Positions 43,341 through 55,300 of a stretch of 64,000 nucleotides of DNA are shown here, piece after piece. Each line of letters begins with the position of its first letter. The stretch's first letter is position 1. A program made the position numbers and the translations under genes. The notes under the pieces were generated by a model. The model did no database searches. It had not been told where the DNA came from and was given only the letters and a program-made list of their open reading frames with translations. Source of the stretch: Globodera rostochiensis (lineage: Eukaryota; Nematoda; Chromadorea; Rhabditida; Heteroderidae); the NCBI GenBank assembly GCA_018350325.1, contig JAEVLN010000026.1:1-64000 (forward strand), in the 5' to 3' direction.

Positions 43341-44797
43341 CTAAGCTAACATTAAGTTAAAGTTTTGTGATTGGACAAGTTTCAAAAAAGTTATGGCCAG
43401 AAAACCCATAAGAACCGGAATTTTGAAATTTTATCAATTCTAGACATAACTAAGGTGTTTTCTGGGGCATTAGGGGGCGTAGAATCCGAATCTGACCTCC
43501 GATTCGACCTATTTCGAACCCCGGACCCGAATTCGAACATTTGGTCGAAAAATTCAAAAATTTTCAAAATTTACGTTTACGTCTTCAAATCATTCAAATG
43601 GATGAATTCGACCATTATTTGCCTTTTCGATGTAGGTTTGTGCTTTTTGAATGATTTCGAGGCCAAAATTGATTTATCGAAATTTTTGAATTTCGAAAAA
43701 TGTTCGAATTCGGGTCCGGGGTTCGAAATTGGTCGAAATGGAGATCAGATTCGGATTCTACGCCTCCGAATACCGCTAGGAACGCCTATTTATCGGCTTA
43801 GAGAAAAAAAAATTTTTTTCAAAAAAAGGAGGGGGGGCCAAACCAAAGTATTACCCAACTCGCTTTTTACCCAACTCGCTTTTGACCCGACTCGCTTTTT
43901 TTGGGACGATTCGCTTTTTTTGGGACGACTCGCTTTTTAGTAAGAAAAAAGCATTTATGAGCGGAAATAGAAGCTTTTATGCAATTCTTTAAGTGTATTC
44001 AGGGGTTATTGAGGTAGCTGATCACGACTATGACATCAGATTCATCATATGACATCATCTAATCTATCGACATATATTTTTTGTAAAAAAATTAAAATTC
44101 TTTTTTTTTCAAAGTCGATAAAAAAGTGTTTCTAGGGGTATTCGGGGGCGTAGAATCCGAATCTGGCATTTATATAGACCAATTTTGAACTACGGATCCG
44201 AATTCGAACAATTTTTGAAAATGGTTTTTAGCCGAATTTATTTGCTTGTAACTTCCTTCGAAGTGGTTTCTGCGGAATTTTTTTGCAGATTCGTGGTCAG
44301 CTCAATGAGAAGAATCGATTAGTATATGTTGCGCGGTTTTGTTCCATTACCATAAATCGATTTTTGAAAATTTTGAGATTTGTAAAAATGTTCGAATTCG
44401 GATCCGTAGTTCAAAATTGGTTTATATAAATGACAGATTCGGATTCTACGTCCCCGAATACCCCTAGAAACACTTTTTTATCGACTTTGAAAAAAAAGAA
44501 TTTTAATTTTTTTACAAAAAATATATGTCGATAGATTAGATGATGTCATATGATGAATCTGATGTCATAGTCGTGATCAGCTACCTCAATAACCCCTGAA
44601 TACACTTAAAGAATTGCATAAAAGCTTCTATTTCCGCTCATAAATGCTTTTTTCTTACTAAAAAGCGAGTCGTCCCAAAAAAAGCGAATCGTCCCAAAAA
44701 AAGCGAGTCGGGTCAAAAGCGAGTTGGGTAAAAAGCGAGTTGGCCAAAAGCGAGTTGGGGTCTTGTCAACTTTAACTTAATGTTAGCTTCAACTCTT
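43341..44797. mobile_element. Large nested palindrome (foldback elements)
   Basis: The outer pieces GCTAACATTAAGTTAAAG (43346) and CTTTAACTTAATGTTAGC (about 44769) face each other. Inside, the arms 43853-44216 and 44384-44757 are nearly perfect complements of about 370 bp with a ~165-bp loop, and begin with AACTCGCTTTTTACCC-type tandem motifs. A separate smaller hairpin occupies 43440-43850. Such a structure should extrude a long stem. No coding capacity is seen. Confidence 0.85.
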
Positions 44798-45140
44798 CGA
44801 GATCTTTCGATTGGCGTTAATATTTTCTGACTCGGTTAAGGTTGAAGCAAGTTATTGTACGATCTTGATTGTTGATGAGTTGGGTTGTTGATGAGTTGGG
44901 TGTTGATGGGATGGGTATTGATGAGATGGGTTGACCCCCATTTACTCATGTGAATAGTATTTTTATCATGTGAATCTGTGCTGTTACTTTCAATTTCGTG
45001 CATTTGCATCGATTTTGGGCAATATGTTAATTTTTTTGTAAAAATATTTTTTTCGAAAAATTGTTCGAAGGTTTGGAATTGGGTAAAATAAATGTCAGAA
45101 TCGTGATCAGTGCCCCCGAAACCCCCCCCCCCCTGGAAAC
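44798..45140. other. Intergenic repeat remnants
   Basis: Holds GGTTAAGGTTGAAGCAAGTTATT followed by a GATGAGTTGGGTGTTGATG series, also found near 21540 and 21700. No gene is visible. Confidence 0.5.
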
Positions 45141-45398
45141 TAGAGCTCGGTGATTGCACGTCTTGCGGGAATAGTATCGTCTCTTCAGAGCCGCTACGTT
45201 GAAGGCGTTCTCTCGCCGGGTAGAGACTAGTGATAAGAAATGGAAAAAATCACTACACTGGGATGCGATATCGTTCTCTGGTCTTCGATTTCTTATCATT
45301 TCTTATCACTAGTCTCTACCCGGCGAGAGAGCGCCTTCAACGCAGCGGCTCTGAAGAGACGATACTATTCCCGCGAGGCGTGAAATCGCCGGGCTCTA
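45141..45398. mobile_element. hAT-type MITE (258 bp) with long inverted repeats
   Basis: 8-bp target duplication CTGGAAAC (45133-45140, 45399-45406). Ends TAGAGCTCGG and CCGGGCTCTA. Arms of about 85-100 bp include GGGAATAGTATCGTCTCTTC and CTCTCGCCGGGTAGAGACTA with their complements, and match closely, so the insertion is fairly young. Confidence 0.9.
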
Positions 45399-46590
45399 CT
45401 GGAAACTTGTTTTATATGACTTTTAAAAAAGTTTGTATTTTTTCAAAAAATGGGGGGGGCCAAAGCACAGTATTACCTTTCCAAGTACAGTCTTAGAAAT
45501 ACCTAATTTGTAAGTACATTTTTAAGTATGAGGGTCTGTTTCCAAGTACTAGACTTGGTATCTAAGTACGAATCGCAACCCTGTGCTAGAACCCCTACTT
45601 TTAATACAAACATATTTTGAATGTTATTTTACTAGTAAAAAGGATTTTTCTTTTTGTTTTGCTCAGAAAACATTGGGCGAAAAATACACTATTGGGAGGG
45701 GGGCAAAGGTCAAAGTCAGAAGTGCCTTAATTTTTAATATTTTAGATTTTTAATCATTCTTTAGCTTCAATCAACATGATTCGGGCACGGTCTAGATCAA
45801 AATCGAGAGCTCCAGACATTGGTAAACTCTGGTGAACGCGCTGATTAAATGTTGAGAACGGCACCTTTTAGATCACTCTCAAATTGAAGCCTTTCAACCG
45901 GCGGCGCCAAAAAATTCTCAACGGCGCCTCGAAGTATGCTTTTTGAATTATACCTGACATGATTTCATTGTTAAAATTTTTTTATTTGTTAGCGTCTCTT
46001 AGAAGTGTTTCTAGGGGTTTTCAGGGTGCGTAGAATCAGAATCTAACCCCCTTTTTAACTAATTCTTAACCCCGGACCCGAATTCGTCAATATCATTCAA
46101 AAAAGCACAAACTTACAACAAAAAGGCAAGTAATGATCGAATCAGGTCCGTAGCCAGGGGGGGCATGCTCCCCCCCCCCCCCCGAAATGAAATTTGAGAA
46201 AAAAAACAAGAGGGGAGACCCTTGCAAAAAAGCGAAACACACCTCTAAAATCCAACGTTTTGAGGCGAAATCCAATAAAAACGGAAAACGCACCCCTAAG
46301 AATCGACTTTTTTTTTGCTTGGCCCCTCCCGAAATTTTTTTCTGGCTACGGCCCTGTGCACCCTTTAATTTTTTTTAAATGGGGGTGGGGCGGTACAAAC
46401 CTACTATAGCTATTACCAAAATTGTTGCTAAAGAATACAGTTTCCTGAGTTTAGGAAGAACGAAGGAAGTTTGACAACAAAAGGCAGCAACAAGATCCGC
46501 TTCAGGTAATTTATTTGTTTGTTTATTGATTAAATTTTTCACGTGCAATAAGTTTAGCGCCGCCCGAGCGATCACTTCACTCCAAGAAAT
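45399..46590. other. Intergenic sequence with a CGTAGCCAGG element
   Basis: An element with ends CAGGTCCGTAGCCAGG (46144) and CTGGCTACGGCCCTG (to 46354) lies here, with poly-C next to the left end. The rest is AT-rich with AAGTACTTTAAGTA-like short repeats near 45480-45570. No gene is supported. Confidence 0.6.
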
Positions 46591-49090
46591 TTGGCCACTC
46601 CGAGAAATTTGGCGGAACAGCGACACGGACACGTTCAGCAGGATAGATTAAGCGGCGGTCAGGGATTGCATTTCACACACCGGTCCGTCGTCGACCCAAG
46701 GCGCCAACCAAACGACCCGAGAATTCATCAAAATGGACAAGTTCAGGTGGAGTTTATTTGGATGGAACTTTCAAGAAATGGTTCTGTTCAGGGTAGAGCG
46801 GCTGCATCTGTTCAGGGATTAGTTTCGCCACAGCAACTCAGCGATCCGAGAACTTCGATGGGCCATCTTCAGGGATTAGCTTCGCCACGGCAATCCAACG
46901 ATCAGAGAACTCCGATGGGCCATCTGCAAGAATTAACTTCGCCACGGCAATCCGGCGATCCGAGAACTCCGCTAGGCAATCAAAATGGGCATGTTCAGAC
47001 GAGTCGCACATCCATGGTTTGGTGGAACTTTCTTTTTTAGGGTAGAGTGTCTGATTTATTTAGGGATTAGCTTCGTCAGGGCAATCCAGCGGTCAGAGAA
47101 CTTCGATGGGCAATCGAAACGTACAAGTTCAGGTGAAAACTTTATCATTACCAGATCGACCGGCCAATGTAACAACGAAAATTGACTGTTTAGAGTTTTG
47201 CCCAGGTGACACGACGACCCAGCGACCCGAGAACTCCGATGGGCAATCGAGTTGAACACGTTCAGGTGAAGCTTTTACCAATTAATGAAATTTCTTCAAA
47301 ATTACGCGTTTAGAATGGAGGCCAAGCGATGCCTTTCTCAGGGCAAACCACATACCCGAGAAGTCCGATGGGCAATCGAATTAAACAAGTTCAGGTGAAG
47401 CTTTTACCAATTAATGAAATTTCTTCAAAATTACGCGTTTAGAATGGAGGCCAAGCGATGCCTTTCTCAGGGCAAACCACATACCCGAGAAGTCCGATGG
47501 GCAATCGAATTGAACAAGTTCAGGTGAAGCTTTTACCAATTAATGAAATTTCTTCAAAATTACGCGTTTAGAATGGACCATTTGGCCAAGCGATGCCTTT
47601 CTCAGGACACCCGAGAATTCCGATGGGACAGCGTCAAAATGAACATGAACAGAGCAAAAGATCATTTGTTCAAGGAACGACCGCACCTCGGCAACTCAAC
47701 GGGGCGGCAACTCCGCTGGCTCATGAGCGTGTACAGGGCGGAACTTTTGGCCATGTAATGTCTTCTTCACAACGTCCTCGTGAGAATCCAATGGGACAGA
47801 CAACACAGCGACAGGTGAGCAACAACGGCTTTCAATGTGGGTATTCAACCGGCTGGGCCAGTGCACCGCCGACTAACCGAACACCAGCTGCTGGGCAAAA
47901 AATGGTTAATCTTTGTCTTGTATAACTGAATATACTATCTTATATAACTGAATATACTTCTCTTGTATAACTGAATATACTCTTTGACATGTAGACGACA
48001 TCATCGACGTTGGCAAGACAGACCCAACAGCAAAATCAGCAACAAAGAATGAGCCGGCCCACACTGAGCGGCGGACAACAAAGTCCGGCGGTGCATGATG
48101 AGGACGATCAGCAGACAGACGTGCTCCCACCGGTACTCTTATTAACTTTTTTGTTTGGTTGTGTATAATTCTTTTGCTTTTCAGAATTTTTTTCAAGATG
48201 ACAACGACGACGAGGGGGCGGTGGCGGACGAAGACGCTTCTTCGAACCATCATCAATTGCAGCAGCAACCAGAGCTGAGACGACGCGACATCGAGTCTGA
48301 GGACGAAGAGGTAGACGAAGCTGTTCATGAGCAGGTGAAAAAAAACAAATAAAAAATCACAAATTCTATTATTCAGCAAACAGGGCAGGAGGGAGTATGA
48401 GGGAGAAACCAGCAAATTTATCCAAATAAAAAAAAAACATTTTTTAAAAACAAAATTTTTAGCCGCCAATCAAACGGGAGCGCCGCAGTGAGCTCCTCGA
48501 CCACGTGCCGGGGTCTTCTTCCTCCTCCGCTACTCCGATGGTGGCCAACTTTGCTGCAGCAACCGGCGATTTGGGAGCAGTGCCGACACCAACAGTTGCT
48601 GAACCACACTGGGCAGATGCTCAACTTGCGCTGGCTGACGACATGTAAATGTTGTTCATAGATGCACAATAGGGGGGGGGGGTCGGCTTAAGCGTTGCGA
48701 GGTTGCCATCTGAGCGTTTGACTCAATTTGTTAAGAAACAAAAATTACATTTGCGATGTTATTTCTCTCTTTTTTCCTACGCTAAGATTTTCTTTTTCAA
48801 AATTTTGGAATTTTGGTGCGATGTTGTTATAGTGGGAGGTGCCCGAGTGCGGCGTGGTAGGGGGGGGGGGTCTGTCCCCCCCCCCGCCTGAGGACTGCTT
48901 GTTTGTTCTCCTCTCGCCATTAAAAAAACGAAAAATGTGACGGGGAATACGTGCTTTACCATTTTTTAGACAGCGCCATTTCGCTGTGCTCGAGATCAAG
49001 CAGAGGAAATGCGAGGCGTTTTTGCGCAGCTTTTCGTCCACGGTCGACTTCATCGGAAAGGCGTTAGAAGCGCGCAGAGGAGGAACATAA
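46591..49090 (+). CDS. Gln/Asn-rich protein with tandemly duplicated exons (unrecognised)
   Basis: The 5' end is open. Frame is intact from 46591 (TPRNLAEQRHGHVQ). Clear exons are 47064-47132, 47194-47265, 47314-47394, 47443-47523, 47572-47904, 47995-48132, 48185-48334, 48463-48644 and 48970-49090. Each early exon encodes one copy of a motif like DPRTPMGNRVEHVQ or YPRSPMGNRIKQVQ, ends in GTTCAG and is a multiple of three in phase 0. Exons 47314 and 47443 are almost identical, with the same 48-bp introns. Later exons give a Gln-rich part (RQTQQQNQQQR), an acidic part (DDNDDEGAVADEDA), PPIKRERRSELL and a more ordered end (FAVLEIKQRKCEAFLRSF). The composition suggests a disordered nuclear regulator, but I recognise no family. 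A CAG repeat-like splice edge (GTTCAG|GTGAAG) is shared by all early exons. Confidence 0.7.
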
Positions 49091-49737
49091 ACATGGGCTG
49101 GGCCCGGAATAGTTGATGCGATTGCGGAAAGATATTGAGTTCAAACGCTCCCCCCCCCCCTCCCACCTTTGATACTATCTGAATTTACAATACATGCAGA
49201 CCCATCCATTCACAAAAACTTCAAAAAACGATTGATTTTTTGACACGATTTTTGGATTATGAACACGCGCTTGCTTAAGCCTCCTGTGAATGATGATGGG
49301 TCGGCAAACTGAAAATGCCGGCCGTTTATTTTATGCTTAATGTTCACCAATCACTTTTATTGCCTCTTCCCAATTAATGTGTGCTTAATTTTATTTTCTG
49401 ATTCTTCGCTTAAAACATCGATTTAATTTGGCTCGCTCATTTGTCAGGCATGAATTGTGCACCCAATGCACCCGTTAGATTAGAAACAGTTAGGTAAGAC
49501 TGATCTGATTTGTGAGTTGCTTATTTACCAATGTTTTTTTTGTAACAAATGCCATTCTTGCTCCCGATTCCTTTTTTTTTATTCGAATAAAGGCAATCAA
49601 TCCTCGGGAATTAGGATCCCGACGAAAACATTTTAAATGCATGTCTTCTAGTGTAAAATAGGTGTATGTATAACACGAGTCCGAGCTCGTCGAATTTTGC
49701 GGATTTAGACCCCGATGCCTACTCACCTATTTACTAG
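49091..49737. other. Intergenic, no gene seen
   Basis: AT-rich sequence with a C-run at 49150 and no consistent coding signal on either strand. Confidence 0.5.
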
Positions 49738-50239
49738 GGTAAAAGGACGACTCGTTCCCGGCCAACTCGTTCACCCCCAACTCGCCCCAACTCGTTCACC
49801 ACCCCCGACTCGTTCACTTTTACCCAACTCGTTCCCTTTACCCCGACTTTAAAAAAATTAATTTGTTTTCCAAAGTCGATAAAAGGGCCTTTTTAGGGGT
49901 ATACCGCCTCGTAGAATCCGATTTTGACCTTATTTTTCATCATTTCTGGACCCCTAACCCAAATTTGAACAATTGGTCGAACAAAAAAAATTTAAAAAAA
50001 ATTTTTTTTTTGTTTTTAGATCGTTAAGAGATACAAAATGGCTGTAAGGATTATGAATATGCTTTTTGAAAATTTTTGTTTCAGAAATCAATTTTGAAAA
50101 AAAAAATTTTTTTCTAAAAAATTTTTGATTTCGGCTTTGGGGTTCGAACTGGAGCAAAATAGTAACTCTAGAAGTTGGGTAAAAGTGAACGAGTCGGGGG
50201 TGGTGAACGAGTTGGCCGGGAACGAGTCGGGGTCCGTCC
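49738..50239. mobile_element. MULE-like foldback element with 9-bp target duplication
   Basis: 9-bp direct repeat ATTTACTAG (49729-49737, 50240-50248). Arms are strings of AACTCGTTC / GAACGAGTT and CCGACTCGTTC motifs. The left arm continues into AAAGTCGATAAAAGGGCC and GTAGAATCCGATTTTGACC, the same internal type as in the elements at 42773 and 43341. Confidence 0.82.
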
Positions 50240-50587
50240 ATTTACTAGAATCTAACGAACAAAATTTAGACAAAATAATAAACGTTGAGCCTTATTTCTA
50301 CCGACCAATCAGTAATTTTTGGACGAAATTGTCAAAATGCAGGCTTCCGTATATGGCCGGCCACCCAAGTTGACACACACACATTCTTTATACATCATTC
50401 GACTCCTTTTGCCGTGAAGCACGAACATGGGAAAACTTACGGGAGGCCAACATTTAACAGTTCTGGCAATTGAGTGCCAGTTGAATTTCCCCATTTAAGT
50501 ACCCCCATTCTTGTTTAATTGCAAGTTCATGCAGCAAAAAAAAAAAAAAAGCCGATTTTCGTGTCTCATTTTCCGTTGTCCTTACTA

Positions 50588-51658
50588 GTGCTGCACGAGA
50601 CCCAAAATTTACCGAGACTCGATACCGAGACTTGACCCCGAGACTCGAGACCGAGACTTGACCTCGAGACCGAGACCCAAAAAACCCGAGACTTTTCTCG
50701 AGTCGAGACTCGAGACCGAGACTTTTTTGAAATTTTTTTTTTTGCAATTCACTGAAAACGTTTAATTTAGCTCCTAAAAATTTCAAATTATAAAAATCGT
50801 GTTTAAAAATTCAACCACAATTTCCAAGGCAAACCTTAATCATTTTCGGGCCAATTTTCTTAACAAATTCCATCAAAAAAGTCAAAACATTTTCCCGGCG
50901 GCGCCTCTCGGCATCGCCGGACTCCTTCCATTTCTAAACACTTAAATTTTGAAATTTGAAAAAAATTGCGTACGAAAAATGTAATACCCCCCCCCCCCCA
51001 AAATGCACCCCCTACGACTTTCTGTTTCGGGTTTTGGGCCAAAAAAGCCGGTTTTCGGTTCAGTTAACCGACCGCCAATAACCTATTAAGAAATATTCGA
51101 AGAATTCAAACATTTTTTTGCGGATTCTGCTTTACTTTGGCGGGGGGGGGGGGGGGGGGTCGGCGGTGCCGATAGGCGCCGCCGAAAAAATTATGAATTT
51201 TTTGACTCAATTTGTTAAGAGATTCGCAACCAAATTTTAAAAATGTGGTAATTTTTTTAAAGCTTTTATGAATTAGGAAAATGTGCCTAAAATTTGCAAA
51301 AAAAAAAACATTTTATTTCGTTTTATAGAGATTATTTTTGTTTTCCGACTAAGAATGAGGAAAAAGAGTAAAAATTAAAGAATAAATGGATTTTTGCTCG
51401 GGGATTAGAACTCCGATAACTATGATACGACACATAATTTAACCACATTTCCCCGAATAAATTTTTTTTTTCCTCATTATGTTTTTCAAATTTTTAAGCT
51501 TAGAATTCTAAAAGAATTCTCACCAAAAATGCCATCTTTAGGGGTGTAAAAAAGTCTCGATTTTCGAGACCAAGTACCCGAGACTCGAGACCGAGACCCA
51601 AAAAACCCGAGACTTTTCTCTAGTCGAGACTCGAGACCGAGACTCTCGTGCAGCACTA
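50588..51658. mobile_element. Element with CGAGACTCGAGACC terminal arrays
   Basis: Ends TAGTGCTGCACGAGA and TCTCGTGCAGCACTA are perfect complements. Next to both lie repeats of CCGAGACTCGAGACCGAG. Two CGGCGGTGCC hairpins (about 50898, 51158) and a G-run are inside. Shorter relatives are at 54865-54952 and 55518-55647, and fragments occur near 31600 and 61755. Confidence 0.8.
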
Positions 51659-51710
51659 GTCCGAGGATTGCCCGAATAAATAAATAAATTTGTCATATTA
51701 TGCAGTACTA

Positions 51711-52248
51711 GGTCGTTTCATAAAAAAAAAATGTCGCTTTTTGACTTTTCGATAAAAAAAGTCATATAAAAAGTTGTTGAAGCGACTCAATTTTTTTATA
51801 TGAAAATACCCCTATCTGAGTGGAGTATTTTGATAGGTTAACGGTCTCTGTAGCTTTTCATACCGGAGAGATAAAAATTCCCGAAACCGCTTTGGTCGAG
51901 CTAGCCAAAAACGGTTTTTTCGGTTTTAAACCGTTTTGCTTGGAGAAAGCTCTTCGGTTTTAAACCGTTTTGCTTGGAGAAAGCTCTTCGGTTTTATCCA
52001 TCCCCCTAAAAGAAAATCTGTTCCGGATATAATTTTTTGCATTCAATGCAGAAATTGGCTAGCTCGACCAAAGCGGTTTCGGGAATTTTTATCTCTCCGG
52101 TATGAAAAGCTACAGAGACCGTTAACCTATCAAAATACTCCACTCAGATAGGGGTATTTTCATATAAAAAAATTGAGTCGCTTCAACAACTTTTTATATG
52201 ACTTTTTTATCGAAAAGTCAAAAAGCGATATTTTTTATGAAACGACCT
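51711..52248. mobile_element. Long inverted-repeat element (~540 bp)
   Basis: Near-perfect arms of about 200 bp start GGTCGTTTCATAAAAAA and end TTTTTTATGAAACGACC. They include CGAAACCGCTTTGGTCGAGC and its complement. The loop has a 45-bp direct duplication around CGGTTTTAAACCGTTTTGC. TA-rich flanks prevent a firm call of the target site. Confidence 0.85.
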
Positions 52249-52338
52249 TATAGTATGCTTAATGCCTGTATGGTCCAGATGCAAAGAATGGGTATTTTTC
52301 ATTCGTCTGGTATTTCCATTGTTTTCTCCCATCTTCAA

Positions 52339-55300
52339 TTAGCATTCGTTTGGCCTTTTGTCGAAAAGGACTTTGCCGGCCACGGCGGTCAGTGCAATTT
52401 CGGCATTTCCGGCACCGAACATTATGGCATCCGCCAGCTGCTGATCACCGCCAGCAGTGCCGCCAACAAAATGAGCCAGCCGATCAGAGCGACAGTCAAT
52501 CGCCACAAAATCCTTAAATATAAAAACCGAGCCGAATGAGTCCGTCCATTGCTTTATTTTTCCTAGAGTTGGTTGCGACCGGGATTTTTGGAAAAAATCG
52601 GGACCGGGACCGTGAAAGCCGGTATGGGGATTTGCTTTTTTTAAAACCGGGATCGGGACCAGAATCTCGAACCAGGACGATTTTTTAAAACCGGGATCGG
52701 GCCGGGATTCCAAAAACCGGGATTTCCCGACCGGTCCCGGTCGTGATCCTGGTCCCAATCAACCCATTTTTCCGTACCATCCATTGGCCGACACCAAATT
52801 CGCCAACAGAATCGGCCAGTCCCAGCGAGCTGGCCCCATTCTTAGTGCCTATTTCAATCATTTTGGTTGCATCCAATGCGGCACAGTTGCGACAGTTTTT
52901 GAGCATCTTAAATGAATTTATTTTTTGTTCCTTTATAAAAATTTTTTTTTTACATTTTGACAGAAGACCAGCCATCGCAACTCTTCAAAAATTGCTGAAA
53001 AAACAGAGAATTTGTTTATAAATTAATTGAAAAAAGGCGTGGGGACTTGCCAATTCGATTGTTGCAGTCGGTGCCTACACAAATTCTGTCATTTTCGTCC
53101 AACTTTGGCACCCCATCGCCCAAAAAGCCCTCGGTGCATGGGCACACGCAAATGTGCGCTCCGCGCGACGCAAATTCGAAAAAAAAAATTCACCAAATTT
53201 AGTCCAAAAAAGTTGAATTCGGCAAACAATGAACCCCAACCGTCCAAAGAATGGCGTCGCGTATAGGTGCAGTGGACAACGGTGAGAAAGTGCAGAGAAT
53301 GGGGCGATGGCTGGGGGAAATGTGGGAGAATAATCGGATAAAGTAATGTTTTTGGTACAGGGGCCAATCACAATTACAATACGAACGACAAACGACAGAG
53401 ACAAACGATAAACGACAAATTTGTCGTCAGTATACGGCGTTTGTCGTTTATCTCCAATCACAATTCAAATTTTTGTCTTTTATCGTATGTCGTCTCAAAT
53501 TTGTCGTTTGTAATTTATCGTTTGCCGTTTTTTCATTGTACATTCGTTCAAAATATTTTTCCTATTATTATAAGACTTAAGGCATTAAAATTAACTCAAA
53601 TATTTTCTAATAGATATAAAAATTAGCTATTTATCTATTAACGTTTTTTTGAAAACACTCAAAAAACATTTTTTTCCCACAAATTGATTTTTTTTGGAAT
53701 ATTACAAAAAATTGTAAAAAAAGGAAGTAAAAATAAAAATTTATGTTGTGGTTGGTATGACTCATTTGTCAGTGTATGCTTCAAGTACGATCCTATCTCT
53801 AATATAAATGGAAAATTCAACATTTTCGATGGGTGAAGGGAGCGGGCTTTAGCAAAAACAACAACAAAAAATGGTTTTGAAATGCACCGGTAAAATGTCT
53901 TGGAGCAACAACTGACTCGGCTCTCGCCTCCGCTCGTCCGCTTTTGCGCATTGCTCCAATTCGGCCTGAACGTTTTGAGCAAATTTTGTGTGCCCCTGTA
54001 ATTTTTTACGGGCTGTTCCTCTAAGTGTATGTGAAGTGGAAGCCGATGGCTGAGGGCAAATTGGACCATTTGGTGGGCAGCCGGTACGGAGGCGGCGCGC
54101 AGTGAATGGACTTTAAATAAAATATAAATCATTTTTAATTTAATTCTTTTTAATTAATATATTAATTAATTATATGCAAAATTAGTTGAATAATCGGGTT
54201 GCGCAGTGAATGTACTTTAATATGTAAAAGCAATTTTGCGAAGTGTGTGTAACAATAAGTTTTTAATTTAATTCTTGTTGATTAATATATTAATTATAAT
54301 TAAGTTGAAATCGCTTTTTTGGACCTGCCAATGCCAATGTAACGGTGTCACTGCATGCAATTTTCGCCTTCAATTTGTGCACATTTTTGCAAAAAATGTC
54401 TAAAGATTTAGCGTCGAATCGCCACTGATCGGCTTCAAGCCCGGAGGCATCAAAGCCTGATCGCATGTACAAAGTTTCTGCAACAACAAAAAATCCCACG
54501 AATTTTTTGAAAGCTTTCGAACCGATGAGCACCAGACGAATGCCCACCTCAAGCGCTGCCTCAACAACGGCTAAATCAAGCGCAAATAGGCCACCATTGT
54601 CCTGCTGCTGCTGGTCATCATTTTCGTGGTGTACGTAATGAAATCTTACAAATGACGTCACTTTGTATTTTGAGAAATGTTTAAACTTTTATGTTTTTAA
54701 TTAAAACATTCTTTATGCATTGAAATCGAACTCGCCAACGGTGGTGATCCCAGCTGCTAACATTTCGCGGAAGGTGTCGACACAAATATAAAAATGATTT
54801 TTTGTGATAAAGCGTGGCACGTCACGTATCTAGGCTTAGCTGTTTGATCAGCTATAAGAGATAGTAGGTTACCGAGACTCAGGACCGAGAAATGACCCCG
54901 AGACCCAAAAAAACTGAAACATTTCTCGAGTCGAGACTCTCGAGCATCCCTAAAAGATAGTTGTCAATTCCGGGCGTGGTGGGCGTCTTCCGACTCAAAG
55001 ACATTTACCGGGCAAGCTTACTTCTAGAGCCCGAACAGGATCTGGATCCAGACCAGGATTTTCCTGGTGATTCGTCAAAACAACAGGATCGAATATCATG
55101 GAAACCAGGATTTTTGATCCTGGTAAATTCTGATCCTGGTCATTTCCAAAATCCTGATCTCGGGATTTTTCAAAATTCCCGGCTCTACTTACTTCCTTCA
55201 TCTGTGCAAAATCGATGTGCCGCACGAGTGCGTACATTTCCTCGCGCCACTTCCAAAAGGTGTCAGCGCCGAGCCCGCCGATCCGGGAACGGCCTCGCAA

